Assembly (NCBI GenBank): GCA_937930845.1
Contig: CALHBJ010000001.1
Coordinates: forward strand, 922,379 to 986,378
DNA from: an uncultured Rhizobiaceae group bacterium
GTDB lineage: Bacteria > Pseudomonadota > Alphaproteobacteria > Rhizobiales > Rhizobiaceae
Direction: 5' to 3'
Length of the DNA: 64,000 bases
A program made the translations under genes and the position numbers. Below, one piece after another: positions 8,807-16,137 of the stretch (position 1 is the stretch's first letter; each line of letters opens with the position of its first letter). The notes beneath the pieces were generated by a model that searched no databases, had not been told where the DNA came from, and worked only from the letters and a program-made list of their open reading frames with translations.

Positions 8807-9331
8807 ATGAACGAACGCCAGAATGTAGCAATTCCAGTGCGGCTGTCGCGGTCAATTCACCTGGTGTCGGCGTTCTGGACCCTTGGGCTGGCGATCCTGA
8901 TATTTATGGACGTCAGCGGCCGCGGTCTTTTCAATCAGCCGATCCCTGGCACCAAAGAGATTATCCAAAATTCAGTGGTGGCCATAACCTTTCTGCAATT
9001 GCCCTTGGCGGTTTTCACCGGCTCCATGCTTCGAACCACAATCTTTGCAGATGCGGTTCCCCCACTTGCCCGCAGGTTATTGCGCACAGGCGGGTATGTG
9101 TTGGGTGTGCTGCTTTTTGTCGGTCTCGTCTTGAGCACCTATGAACCCGCCTATGATGCCTGGAGAATTGGAGAATATGAGGGGGAAGGCGCACTGCGTG
9201 TGCCAACCTGGCCGGTACGTGGACTGGTTTTGGTGATGTCAGTGTTTGGGGCCTACGCCTATTTGTCGATGATCTATTACGACTGGAAAGGGCATTTGGT
9301 TGATGAAGCTGAAGCTCCAGGTTCCGCTTGA
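8807..9331 (+). CDS. TRAP transporter small permease (DctQ family)
   Basis: The four-helix small membrane subunit. Hydrophobic segments occur near the N-terminus (LVSAFWTLGLAILIFMDVSGRG), in the middle (IIQNSVVAITFLQLPLAVF), at VLGVLLFVGLVLSTYEP and at VRGLVLVMSVFGAYAYL. The conserved DVSGRGLFNQPIPGTKEI loop is typical of DctQ. The start is not certain: the ATG at 8807 is chosen, but a GTG at 8792 or TTG at 8741 in the same frame are possible, and none has a strong ribosome-binding site. The large permease gene follows after 21 bp, so the two form one operon. Confidence 0.9.
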   Translation: MNERQNVAIPVRLSRSIHLVSAFWTLGLAILIFMDVSGRGLFNQPIPGTKEIIQNSVVAITFLQLPLAVFTGSMLRTTIFADAVPPLARRLLRTGGYVLGVLLFVGLVLSTYEPAYDAWRIGEYEGEGALRVPTWPVRGLVLVMSVFGAYAYLSMIYYDWKGHLVDEAEAPGSA

Positions 9332-9352
9332 TCGTCTGTCGGGAGAAATTTG

Positions 9353-10672
9353 ATGGGCGGTGATATTGCACTTTGGATGTTGGGCCTGCTGATCGGCCTT
9401 ATCCTGCTGGGCGTTCATATTGGTGTAGCATTTGCAATTTGCAGCGCATTGGGCGTGTGGCTGATGCTTGGCAGCATGGAAGCCGCGCTGGCGATTTTGG
9501 GCAACACGGCGTTCGAGGCGGTGCGAAAAGATGTCTTCGCGGTCATTCCCTTATTTGTTTTGATGGGTGATTTCATTTCAAGGTCGGGGGCGGCTGCCGA
9601 CCTGTACCGGATTTGTGACCGGGCCTTAAAACGCCTGCCCGGCCGACTTGCGATTGCAACAATCGCTGGCAACACGGTATTTGCCGCTGTTACTGGCGTC
9701 TCCATCGCAGCGGCAGCGGCGTTTTCGCGAATCGCATATCCAGAGATGCGCAAGCTGGGCTACAAGCAGACATTTGCCCTGGGGGCCGTTGCAGGCTCAG
9801 CCTGTCTGGGCATGCTTATTCCGCCATCGGTCCTGTTGATCGTGTGGGCCATTTTGACAGAAATGAGCGTGGGGGCACTGTTCATTGCCGGGATACTGCC
9901 GGGCATCTTACTGGCCCTTTTGTTTTCCGCTTATGTGATCATTTCCGCCATCAGAAATCCGGAAATCGCCCCGGCCATTTCCGACGATCTGGTTGAGCTG
10001 ACGCCCCAGGAAATCCGTTCAGAAACCATTGGTGGTCTGGGCATTTTGGGGCTGATCATTCTCGTCATTGGCGGCATCTGGACGGGCGTTTTCACGCCCA
10101 CCGAAGCGGCTGGATTTGGCGCCATTGGTGCTCTGCTGATCGGTGTGGTGAAAGGCATGCGCGGCAAAGAGATCATGGCGGCGATCTTTCAGGCGGGCAA
10201 AACAACAGCGCCGATTATGTTTTTGCTCATCACGGCGCAAATGTATTCCCGCCTTCTCGCCATTGGCGGCGCGGTCAATTACATCAAGGCACTGTTTTTG
10301 GGGATGGGCGTGGACCCGTTTTTGATCATCGGACTTATGGTTGTGATCTGGATTCTGCTGGGAATGCTCATTGATTCCGTATCGATCATTTTGCTGACCG
10401 TCCCGATTTTCGCACCAATTGCAGCCGCACTTGGTATCGACCCGCTGGCGTTTGCCATATTTGGAATTCTGGTGATCGAGGCTGGTTTGCTGACACCACC
10501 GTTCGGCCTGTTGGTCTATACGGTGAAAGGGTCGGTGCCCGACCCCACGGCCACCTTGTCCAAAATCTTCATAGGGTCTTTCCCCTATTTCGTGTTGATT
10601 TTGGTGGCCGCATTCATTGTGCTCTTCGTTCCCGAACTGGCCAATTGGTTGCCCACCATTATGCTCCGGTGA
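9353..10672 (+). CDS. TRAP transporter large permease (DctM family)
   Basis: A 439-residue polytopic membrane protein with about twelve hydrophobic segments and the DctM patterns FVLMGDFISRSG, GCLIPPS-like LGMLIPPSVLLIVW and TPTEAAGFGAIGA. It forms the sodium-driven transport channel that takes ligand from the DctP protein. The ATG at 9353, 7 bp after GGGAG, is preferred to the TTG one codon earlier. The gene follows dctQ closely and nothing else is attached downstream; the next gene is convergent after 70 bp. Confidence 0.95.
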   Translation: MGGDIALWMLGLLIGLILLGVHIGVAFAICSALGVWLMLGSMEAALAILGNTAFEAVRKDVFAVIPLFVLMGDFISRSGAAADLYRICDRALKRLPGRLAIATIAGNTVFAAVTGVSIAAAAAFSRIAYPEMRKLGYKQTFALGAVAGSACLGMLIPPSVLLIVWAILTEMSVGALFIAGILPGILLALLFSAYVIISAIRNPEIAPAISDDLVELTPQEIRSETIGGLGILGLIILVIGGIWTGVFTPTEAAGFGAIGALLIGVVKGMRGKEIMAAIFQAGKTTAPIMFLLITAQMYSRLLAIGGAVNYIKALFLGMGVDPFLIIGLMVVIWILLGMLIDSVSIILLTVPIFAPIAAALGIDPLAFAIFGILVIEAGLLTPPFGLLVYTVKGSVPDPTATLSKIFIGSFPYFVLILVAAFIVLFVPELANWLPTIMLR

Positions 10673-10742
10673 GCCGAACGCTTTCTCCACTGCCAGCGGA
10701 ATTGACGATGCAGCGACAAATTTAAATTTCAGCCATCCATTG

Positions 10743-11288
10743 TCACTGAACAAGGCTAATTTCTGATCCAGTAATTTTGCTTATCTCACGACCCAGATTG
10801 ACTGCGCTATAGATTGACCTAGGTGGGCGCGCAGCGTCATCAACATCCCGGCTAACCCAATTTCGATCCTCCATAGTTCTGAGGGATTGCGATAATGCAC
10901 GATCTGTAATTGTCACAAGGTTCCTTTTGATGCCGTTGAAATGGTTGGGTGTGTGCAGTGACGTTAAAATGGGAACAGTCCATGATCGTCGGAGCAACAC
11001 GCGATCCTCATTCCCAGAAACCCGTTGAATCTTGTTCGCAATTGCCGCAGCGGTTTTACCCAGCTCTGTCAGACGGAATTCTGGTCTTAACGGATGACCA
11101 TGGCCACGGTTTCGTTCTAACAATCCAATTTCGATGAGATGATCCATACTCTGAGCAAATGCAGTTCTACTGGCACCTGTTGCTGTCAAAAGTGACGCTT
11201 GTCGCCCAGCCACACCATCGTGCAGGTTCGATAAGATGGGCAATGCCCAAGCTCTTGAGGTGATATTGACAAATGTTTTTATGTCCAT
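10743..11288 (-). CDS. Tandem HxlR-type winged-helix regulator
   Basis: A 181-residue protein made of two similar winged-helix units. The first (about residues 10-75: SRAWALPILSNLHDG...SRTAFAQSMDHLIEIGLLERN) and the second (about 98-165: RRSWTVPILTSLHTP...TDRALSQSLRTMEDRNWVSR) match each other and the HxlR family. Normal HxlR proteins have one domain and dimerise, so this chain may act as a built-in dimer. The usual N-terminal sensing cysteine of HxlR redox regulators is not visible. It is divergent from a VOC gene with only 39 bp between. No ribosome-binding site fits before the ATG, so a leaderless transcript is possible. Confidence 0.75.
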   Translation of the reverse strand: MDIKTFVNITSRAWALPILSNLHDGVAGRQASLLTATGASRTAFAQSMDHLIEIGLLERNRGHGHPLRPEFRLTELGKTAAAIANKIQRVSGNEDRVLLRRSWTVPILTSLHTPNHFNGIKRNLVTITDRALSQSLRTMEDRNWVSRDVDDAARPPRSIYSAVNLGREISKITGSEISLVQ

Positions 11289-11290
11289 AA

Positions 11291-11305
11291 AGTATAGTTA
11301 GTATA
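11291..11305. promoter_or_regulatory. AGTATA direct repeat in the HxlR/VOC divergent promoter
   Basis: AGTATA-GTT-AGTATA lies in the 39-bp gap between the HxlR-type regulator and the VOC gene. On the minus strand each half reads TATACT, a good -10 box, so regulator binding here could control both directions. This is inferred from position and sequence only. Confidence 0.4.
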
Positions 11306-11327
11306 TTTAAGAACCAAAGGAAAGACC

Positions 11328-11705
11328 ATGTCGCTAATTTCAGTGGACGAAACCATTACGATCGCACTGTCTGTCAAAGACCGCCACGCGAGCGCAGATT
11401 GGTACCAAGCTATGCTCGGATTTGAAACGATCTATCATGCGGATGAAGCAGGATGGTCTGAACTGCAATCGAACACGAAGGGGGTGACAATTGGACTAGG
11501 GGAACATACTGAACCCGTCCCGGGCAATTGTGTTCCAGTTTTTGGAATTGCTGATTTGGATGCAGCTCGACAGAAGTTGGAGCAAGCCAAAGTGAAGTTC
11601 GATGGCGAAACCGATGTTGTCGAGGGTATGGTCAAGACAGCAACCTTTTATGATCCCGATGGCAATGCACTCATGCTGGCAGAAGATTTGACAGATAGCG
11701 CCTGA
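11328..11705 (+). CDS. VOC family protein (glyoxalase/bleomycin-resistance fold)
   Basis: A 125-residue single-module VOC protein: SVKDRHASADWYQAMLGFE at the start, EHTEPVPGN in the middle and KTATFYDPDGNALMLAED at the end, which includes the typical FxDPDGN metal-side motif. Members include glyoxalases, thiol transferases and stress proteins, and the exact reaction cannot be assigned. A clear AAAGGAAAG ribosome-binding site precedes the ATG. Control by the divergent HxlR-type protein is likely from the layout, as in other HxlR-VOC pairs. Confidence 0.88.
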   Translation: MSLISVDETITIALSVKDRHASADWYQAMLGFETIYHADEAGWSELQSNTKGVTIGLGEHTEPVPGNCVPVFGIADLDAARQKLEQAKVKFDGETDVVEGMVKTATFYDPDGNALMLAEDLTDSA

Positions 11706-11739
11706 AACTGAATCCGTCCGGTGACGCATCGCGACCACT

Positions 11740-12127
11740 CAAAGCAAATATATCATGCAACCAGGACTCAAACCGGCGTTCGTATCCAATGCCTAGAACT
11801 ACATTTGCTGAGGCGTAGGCCGACACGCAACGCCGGGCAGATTGCCCATTCATCGCCAGCGGTTATTCGCAAAATACGTGTTTGTTTGCCGCAGCGCAGG
11901 CAAGCGCCTGATCTTCGTGGCACATGTGGCGCGTGGACAAAATAAGTGTTTCTTCAAGCATCGACACAGCAACCGGTTTTGCGTTGGCAATCTCCTGGTG
12001 GAGTTCCCGAACTGGCTCGACAATAATGGCTCGTCCACCATAACCACAGACAAATGGGCATTGCCGATTAACTACGAAACGATGCGACGCCGCCAGCGGC
12101 CAAAACTGCAATTGCAACCCTGATCAT
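11740..12127 (-). pseudogene. Gfo/Idh/MocA oxidoreductase, decayed N-terminal remnant
   Basis: On the minus strand an ATG at 12127, with a GGGGAG ribosome-binding site, begins MIRVAIAVLAAGG, the start of a Rossmann domain. The frame then shifts near 12075. The other frame reads ILSTRHMCHEDQALACAAANKHVFCE, given here as TRHMCHEDQALACAAAN and KHVFCE, which is the Gfo/Idh family's H...ALxAGKHVFCEKP segment. A stop (TAA, 11865-11863) stands exactly where the invariant Lys of EKP belongs. The frame continues after it as PLAMNGQSARRC...VVLGIGYERRFE before similarity ends near 11745. The catalytic C-terminal domain is absent. At least one frameshift, one nonsense change and a truncation are therefore visible. 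It is divergent from the LysR gene, which may once have controlled it. Confidence 0.75.
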
Positions 12128-12193
12128 AATTCTCAACTCCCCACCCAAACAAAAGCTTTGCGGTCAAAGATGCAAAATTGACAGATTTCATAT

Positions 12194-12208
12194 ATAAGAT
12201 ATTCTTAT
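12194..12208. promoter_or_regulatory. Dyad before the LysR gene
   Basis: ATAAGA-TAT-TCTTAT is a perfect 6+6 dyad 18 bp before the likely LysR start and about 67 bp from the start of the divergent pseudogene. The position fits a LysR-type autoregulatory site. No binding data can be inferred beyond that. Confidence 0.35.
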
Positions 12209-12225
12209 GCAACATGTCTTTGTTT

Positions 12226-13140
12226 ATGAAAATTACACATATCAAATATTTTGTTGCGGTGTATGAGGAAGGCTCCTTTACGGCGGCTGCCGAGCGTGAA
12301 AATGCAACGCAACCCGGCGTCTCCATGCAGATCAAAGAGCTTGAAGCCTTAACCGGTACGGCGTTGTTCAAGCGCAGCACATCTGGCGTTTCCCCCACGG
12401 CTGAAGGCCGGTGGTTTTACCGCAAGGCCCGGCAGTTGCTCAGCGATGTGCGTTCATTGGAACAGGGCATCAGCTCACTGGGGAAAATGGTGACCGGCAC
12501 CGTGCATGCGGGACTGATGCCAGCATTCACGCGCAGCGTTCTGGCACCCGCAGTGGAGACGTTTTCCAGCTCATTTCCCCAGGCACAACTGAACATTGTG
12601 GAGGCCTATAGTGGCAGCCTTACCGAACGGGTGGGGCGCGGCCAGTTGGATTTCGCCATTGTGCCAAGCGAAACCGTACCGGAGAATATATCCAGCCGCC
12701 ATTTTGCTACCGATAGCGAATTTTTTGTTCAATCGTCTAAAAATGCCCAGCCATCCCTTGAGCCGGTGTCGTTAAGTGGCCGGGACAGTTTGAAACTGAT
12801 CCTCCCCGGCAGCGGTAATAAAAGGCGGGACTCCCTTAATGCGTTCTTTGAACGGCACGCCATTCAGCCCACCGAAATACTCGAACTCGATACGATGATG
12901 GGCACGCTCGACCTCATTGCCCGTGGCGGCTGGTCGGCGATATTGCCTGGGGTGCTGGTGTTTGCTGAGCAACATGAAGGGATGCGCACCATCCATCCCA
13001 TCAGCGAGGGAGAGTTGCAGTTGGATTACATGCTCATAAAGTCAGCCACCCGGCCCATCTCCCGGGCCAGCGAGGAATTCCTTTCGCTCATCGAAACCGA
13101 AGTCACCAAAGTGACCCATGCAAACAAGATGGCACCATGA
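12226..13140 (+). CDS. LysR family transcriptional regulator
   Basis: A 304-residue regulator. Its N-terminal winged helix (MKITHIKYFVAVYEEGSF, TAAAERENATQPGVSMQIKELE) and its periplasmic-binding-protein-like effector domain are typical of LysR. The ATG at 12226 starts the conserved segment directly; an ATG at 12214 and a TTG at 12178 lie in frame upstream, and no strong ribosome-binding site settles the choice. The divergent Gfo/Idh partner is a pseudogene, so the regulator may have lost that target. The DUF2798 gene starts inside its stop codon (ATGA overlap at 13137-13140). Confidence 0.93.
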   Translation: MKITHIKYFVAVYEEGSFTAAAERENATQPGVSMQIKELEALTGTALFKRSTSGVSPTAEGRWFYRKARQLLSDVRSLEQGISSLGKMVTGTVHAGLMPAFTRSVLAPAVETFSSSFPQAQLNIVEAYSGSLTERVGRGQLDFAIVPSETVPENISSRHFATDSEFFVQSSKNAQPSLEPVSLSGRDSLKLILPGSGNKRRDSLNAFFERHAIQPTEILELDTMMGTLDLIARGGWSAILPGVLVFAEQHEGMRTIHPISEGELQLDYMLIKSATRPISRASEEFLSLIETEVTKVTHANKMAP

Positions 13141-13367
13141 AAATTCCTGCAAGATTTGCCCCTCCCCTGTTTGCCTTGATTTTGTCGGGCATGGCCTCCC
13201 TGCTGGTGTCTGGAATTTCCACCTGGCGTGCTGCTGGTTTGGTTGACGGGTTTTTATCGCTTTGGATGTCTGCCTGGTTGCCATCATGGTGCGTTGCTTT
13301 CCCGGTGATATTCCTTTGCGCGCCGCTTGTTCGAAAGCTTGTGGCCAGGCTCACCGAAAATGCCTGA
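13137..13367 (+). CDS. DUF2798 family small membrane protein
   Basis: A 76-residue protein with two hydrophobic helices (about residues 8-27 and 48-66). It shows the DUF2798 pattern: RFAPPLFALILSGMASLLVSG, a W-rich turn LSLWMSAWLPSW, and AFPVIFLCAPLVRKLV. The function of this family is unknown. It overlaps the LysR gene by 4 bp and is almost certainly co-translated with it. Confidence 0.75.
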   Translation: MKIPARFAPPLFALILSGMASLLVSGISTWRAAGLVDGFLSLWMSAWLPSWCVAFPVIFLCAPLVRKLVARLTENA

Positions 13368-13434
13368 ATGGTGGGCCAATCGAAAAGTATATACAGGGCC
13401 ATCTGGTCTGTGAAAAAACAAAGGAATGCCGATA

Positions 13435-13962
13435 ATGGCCCGAATTGAAAATCTGGATCGCGCAAAATTATCCGATGCTCAAAAACAGGTCTATGACGCC
13501 ATTGCGTCCGGGCCGCGCGGAGAGGTTGTTGGCCCCCTTGCAGTGTGGCTCAACCGACCGGAACTTGCCGACAAGGCGCAGAAGCTTGGGCAATATTGTC
13601 GTTATGACAGTTCCCTGCCGCCGCGTCTTTCAGAACTGGCAATTTTGGTGACTGCGCGCATTTGGGACGCCGCGTTTGAATGGCAGTCGCACGAGCCTCC
13701 GGCACGAGCAGCCGGTCTGGCCGATGACATTATCGAAGCGCTGCGCCATGACAGGGAGCCAAGCTTTGAGAACCCCGACGAAGAGATTGTCTATAAGGTA
13801 TCGCGCCATCTCAATTTAGACCGCAGCATATCGACCGAATTATACCAACAAGCAGAAGCCCTGCTTGGCAAGGACGGCCTGGTGGATTTAATCGGGGTGC
13901 TTGGCTATTACGCACTCATTTCCATGACCATCAAGACATTTGATGTGGATCCCATTTCCTAA
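13435..13962 (+). CDS. Carboxymuconolactone decarboxylase family protein
   Basis: A 175-residue all-helical protein of the AhpD-like/CMD group. The core reads LPPRLSELAILVTARIWDAAFEWQSHEPPARAAGLADDIIEAL, seen here as two parts: PPRLSELAILVTARIWDA and EWQSHEPPARAAGL. It lacks the CxxC pair of the peroxidase AhpD, so a decarboxylase/isomerase-like or unknown role is more likely. The ATG at 13435 is 9 bp from AAAGGA, whereas the ATG at 13426 touches the same ribosome-binding site and is less likely. It stands alone, after a 67-bp gap from DUF2798 and convergent with the GST gene. Confidence 0.85.
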   Translation: MARIENLDRAKLSDAQKQVYDAIASGPRGEVVGPLAVWLNRPELADKAQKLGQYCRYDSSLPPRLSELAILVTARIWDAAFEWQSHEPPARAAGLADDIIEALRHDREPSFENPDEEIVYKVSRHLNLDRSISTELYQQAEALLGKDGLVDLIGVLGYYALISMTIKTFDVDPIS

Positions 13963-13996
13963 TGCGCGTCACGGACCAAGCGACAGGAAATGGGAT
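13949..13996. terminator. Long-stem inverted repeat at the CMD/GST convergence
   Basis: A perfect 12-bp inverted repeat, ATCCCATTTCCT (13949-13960) and AGGAAATGGGAT (13985-13996), has a 24-base loop and includes the last codons of the CMD gene. Only TTTC follows on the plus strand. It may be a bidirectional terminator between convergent genes, which is a weak call. Confidence 0.4.
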
Positions 13997-14034
13997 TTCA
14001 CCTTCACCTTCATCTTCATCTTGATGCGGATGTG

Positions 14035-14655
14035 TTAGGCCACGCCTTCGAGTTGGCGTGAAGCCTGAACCGATGGACGCGATTTCATCCGTTCAAAATG
14101 GGCCTGAACATTGGGCGGCAAAGGCCATTTGGCAATATCGGATGCCCAATATTCCACATAGTAGAGCGCTGTATCTGCGATGGAGAAATCGCCAACCAGA
14201 AAATCTTTGCCCGCTAATTGTTCATCAATGATGTCGAAAGCGGCCAGCATGCTTTCCTTGCCGCGCGTTTGCAGCTGCTCTTTTTCATCTGGATTGGCGG
14301 AATAGGCATCGGGCCGACGCCACAAACGCCACGATAGCATGTGAACCGTTCCCACCACAAAATCCAAAGCTTCCAAAACGCGGGCTATGCCCTCGGGGTC
14401 TGTCGGCAACAGTTTCTTGTCTGGGTTTGTCATCGCCAGCCATGTGGCAATTGCCGCATATTCTGTCAGCACCGAACCATCGTCGCGAACCAGTGCAGCA
14501 ACTTTGCCCTTGGGATTGAGCTTTTTATATTCCGGCGTCTTTTGCTCACCCTTGGAAAAATCGACGACGTTGAGATCATAGGGCTTGCCGATTTCTTCCA
14601 GCAGAACGTGAATGCCAATTGAACAAGTGGCTTTTGCATAACAAAGCGTCGTCAT
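14035..14655 (-). CDS. Glutathione S-transferase
   Basis: A 206-residue protein with a thioredoxin-like N-terminal domain (TLCYAKATCSIGIHVLLEEIGKPYDL), a cis-Pro turn region, and an all-helical C-terminal domain (FLVGDFSIADTALYYV, with the N-capping box of GSTs). The cysteine in KATCSIG is at the place of the catalytic Cys of beta-class bacterial GSTs. The ATG at 14655 has a GGAGAC ribosome-binding site; the frame is open to 14694 but without a good site. A diverged copy of the TTATTTAT palindrome lies 46 bp upstream, suggesting common control with the hydroxylase and TRAP genes. Confidence 0.92.
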   Translation of the reverse strand: MTTLCYAKATCSIGIHVLLEEIGKPYDLNVVDFSKGEQKTPEYKKLNPKGKVAALVRDDGSVLTEYAAIATWLAMTNPDKKLLPTDPEGIARVLEALDFVVGTVHMLSWRLWRRPDAYSANPDEKEQLQTRGKESMLAAFDIIDEQLAGKDFLVGDFSIADTALYYVEYWASDIAKWPLPPNVQAHFERMKSRPSVQASRQLEGVA

Positions 14656-14700
14656 ATCGTGTCTCCATTGGCTTCCAACAGGGAAATCCAACATTAAAAT

Positions 14701-14722
14701 TAATTGATCATTCGATAAATAT
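14701..14722. promoter_or_regulatory. Palindrome copy 4 (diverged), before the GST gene
   Basis: TAATTGAT-CATTCG-ATAAATAT matches copy 1 at 17 of 22 positions, including a continuous TTCGATAAATA right arm. It lies 46 bp upstream of the GST ATG. The rest of the 281-bp gap to the next gene (14656-14936) shows nothing clear. Confidence 0.4.
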
Positions 14723-14936
14723 ATACGAGTTCAAAGGCATTGCTAGGGCATAAGCAATTGCCCGATGGGCTGGTGGTGTTGATGGATAACGTGTTCACAC
14801 CGTTTTGATTCAGATTAGCAGGCCGTGACATTTGGGCCGTTCGAAAATGGCCACAAATATACTATCTTGTAGATGGAAAGGCTGACTTCTCCAGTCGGTC
14901 AAACTGCCAAACTCGTCGCGAACAGGAGCACAGAAT

Positions 14937-15425
14937 ATGACAACCAAATTGTTTGACCGCCGCACTGTTCTCATGCTGAGCGGTGGCATCGTGGCGGCCA
15001 GCACCACCGGTCTTATTCTTCCCGCCCGTGCAAAGGGACTGGAGCCCACGGCGACCATGCGGGGCGGTGCTAATAATTATCAACCGGGCGCGCTAATTGT
15101 GGACAGGATCGGCGGCGGCGGTTTTTTGATGACCGGCCGTGTGCGACGCGCCGGGGATGGTGCCCCGTTGGCCGGTCAGCGCATTCAGATTTGGGCACAC
15201 ACCACCGAAGGATATGAGAGCGACCCGCAAAGCCATGGCGCGACGCTGACCGATGCAAATGGCAATTTCCGTCTTGATATGCCACAAATTGTGCCAGCTT
15301 TCGGCCAGGCACACGGGCATTTGGCCTATGATAGCGGTGACTTCAAGACGGTGTTCCTGCGCCCTGTGATGGCCAGTTCAAAGGACAGAACTCTCCATGC
15401 GGATTTCATTCTTGAACCTGTCTGA
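14937..15425 (+). CDS. Tat-exported intradiol-dioxygenase-like beta-sandwich protein
   Basis: A 162-residue protein. The N-terminus FDRRTVLMLSGGIVAAS is a twin-arginine signal with the RR at residues 8-9, and cleavage is likely near residue 32 (ARAKG). The mature part resembles the catalytic beta-sandwich of intradiol dioxygenases: GRVRRAGDGAPLAGQRIQIW, then HGATLTDANGNFRLDMP. The usual second Tyr and HxH iron ligands are not in recognisable places, so catalysis is doubtful. Ring-cleavage-like or carbohydrate-binding roles are both possible. The gene is followed after 20 bp by a ferric reductase-like membrane protein, suggesting an exported cofactor-bearing pair. Confidence 0.7.
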   Translation: MTTKLFDRRTVLMLSGGIVAASTTGLILPARAKGLEPTATMRGGANNYQPGALIVDRIGGGGFLMTGRVRRAGDGAPLAGQRIQIWAHTTEGYESDPQSHGATLTDANGNFRLDMPQIVPAFGQAHGHLAYDSGDFKTVFLRPVMASSKDRTLHADFILEPV

Positions 15426-15445
15426 CCCTTGCTGACGCCCGGTTG

Positions 15446-16045
15446 ATGCGCCCGGTCTACAAATTGTGGGTCTGGTGCGCCCTGCTGGCTGTCATCACCG
15501 TTCCCATTGTCGCAGCCGCCATGAGCCCGCAATTGGCATGGCGCGGTCCGGTTTATATATCCGCAGGCTTTGCCGGTATTGCAGCCATGGCACTCCTGCT
15601 TCTGCAGCCCCTATTGGCTGGGAAATACCTGCCGGGCGTATCCGCCAGCCTTGCCCGGCGGGCGCACAGGACCATCGGCAGCCTGCTTATCCTGGCAATT
15701 GTTGTTCATGTGGCTGGTCTTTGGATTACCAGCCCGCCAGACGTGATTGATGCCCTCTTATTTAGATCTCCAACGGCTTTTTCAGCCTGGGGCGTGGTGG
15801 CCATGGGGACACTGTTTGCCGCTGGTCTTCTGGCCGCTCTAAAACGGTGGCTTGCTCTTAAGCCTCGCGTTTGGCGTTTCATTCACCTCAGTTTGGCGAC
15901 CATCACAGTCCTGGGCAGTGTGGTCCATGCCGTTCAAATTGAGGGAACGATGGAAACTGTTTCAAAGATCCTGCTCTGTGTCCTCTTGCTGGCTGTCACC
16001 GGCAAGCTCATATTCGACCAGCGTTTGTGGCGTATCCACAAATAG
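15446..16045 (+). CDS. Ferric reductase-like transmembrane protein
   Basis: A 199-residue membrane protein with about six hydrophobic helices. Pairs of histidines within helices (RRAHRTIGSLLILAIVVHVAG, shown as RRAHRTIGS and AIVVHVAG; and WRFIHLSLAT with GSVVHAVQ) are the expected b-type haem ligands of the ferric reductase/MsrQ-like superfamily. No flavin or NADPH domain is attached, so it likely passes electrons between a membrane donor and an exported partner, perhaps the Tat protein encoded just upstream (inference). The ATG at 15446 directly follows a TTG in frame. Confidence 0.8.
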   Translation: MRPVYKLWVWCALLAVITVPIVAAAMSPQLAWRGPVYISAGFAGIAAMALLLLQPLLAGKYLPGVSASLARRAHRTIGSLLILAIVVHVAGLWITSPPDVIDALLFRSPTAFSAWGVVAMGTLFAAGLLAALKRWLALKPRVWRFIHLSLATITVLGSVVHAVQIEGTMETVSKILLCVLLLAVTGKLIFDQRLWRIHK

Positions 16046-16137
16046 GAATGATCCATGTTCGGCCACAGGCATGGGTTGGTTGATGGGGCGTCATTTCGGT
16101 ATTAGCGTGGAGTTGGATGAAAAAAGGCGTTGCGCCC

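Noticed and set aside
13998..14030. CACCTTCACCTTCATCTTCATCTT short tandem pattern
   Set aside because: It is only a few imperfect 6-base units in a convergent gap, with no supporting function.
14937..15425. Functional intradiol dioxygenase
   Set aside because: It has the fold and a Tat signal, but the Tyr/Tyr/His/His iron ligands cannot all be placed, so only a fold-level name was given.
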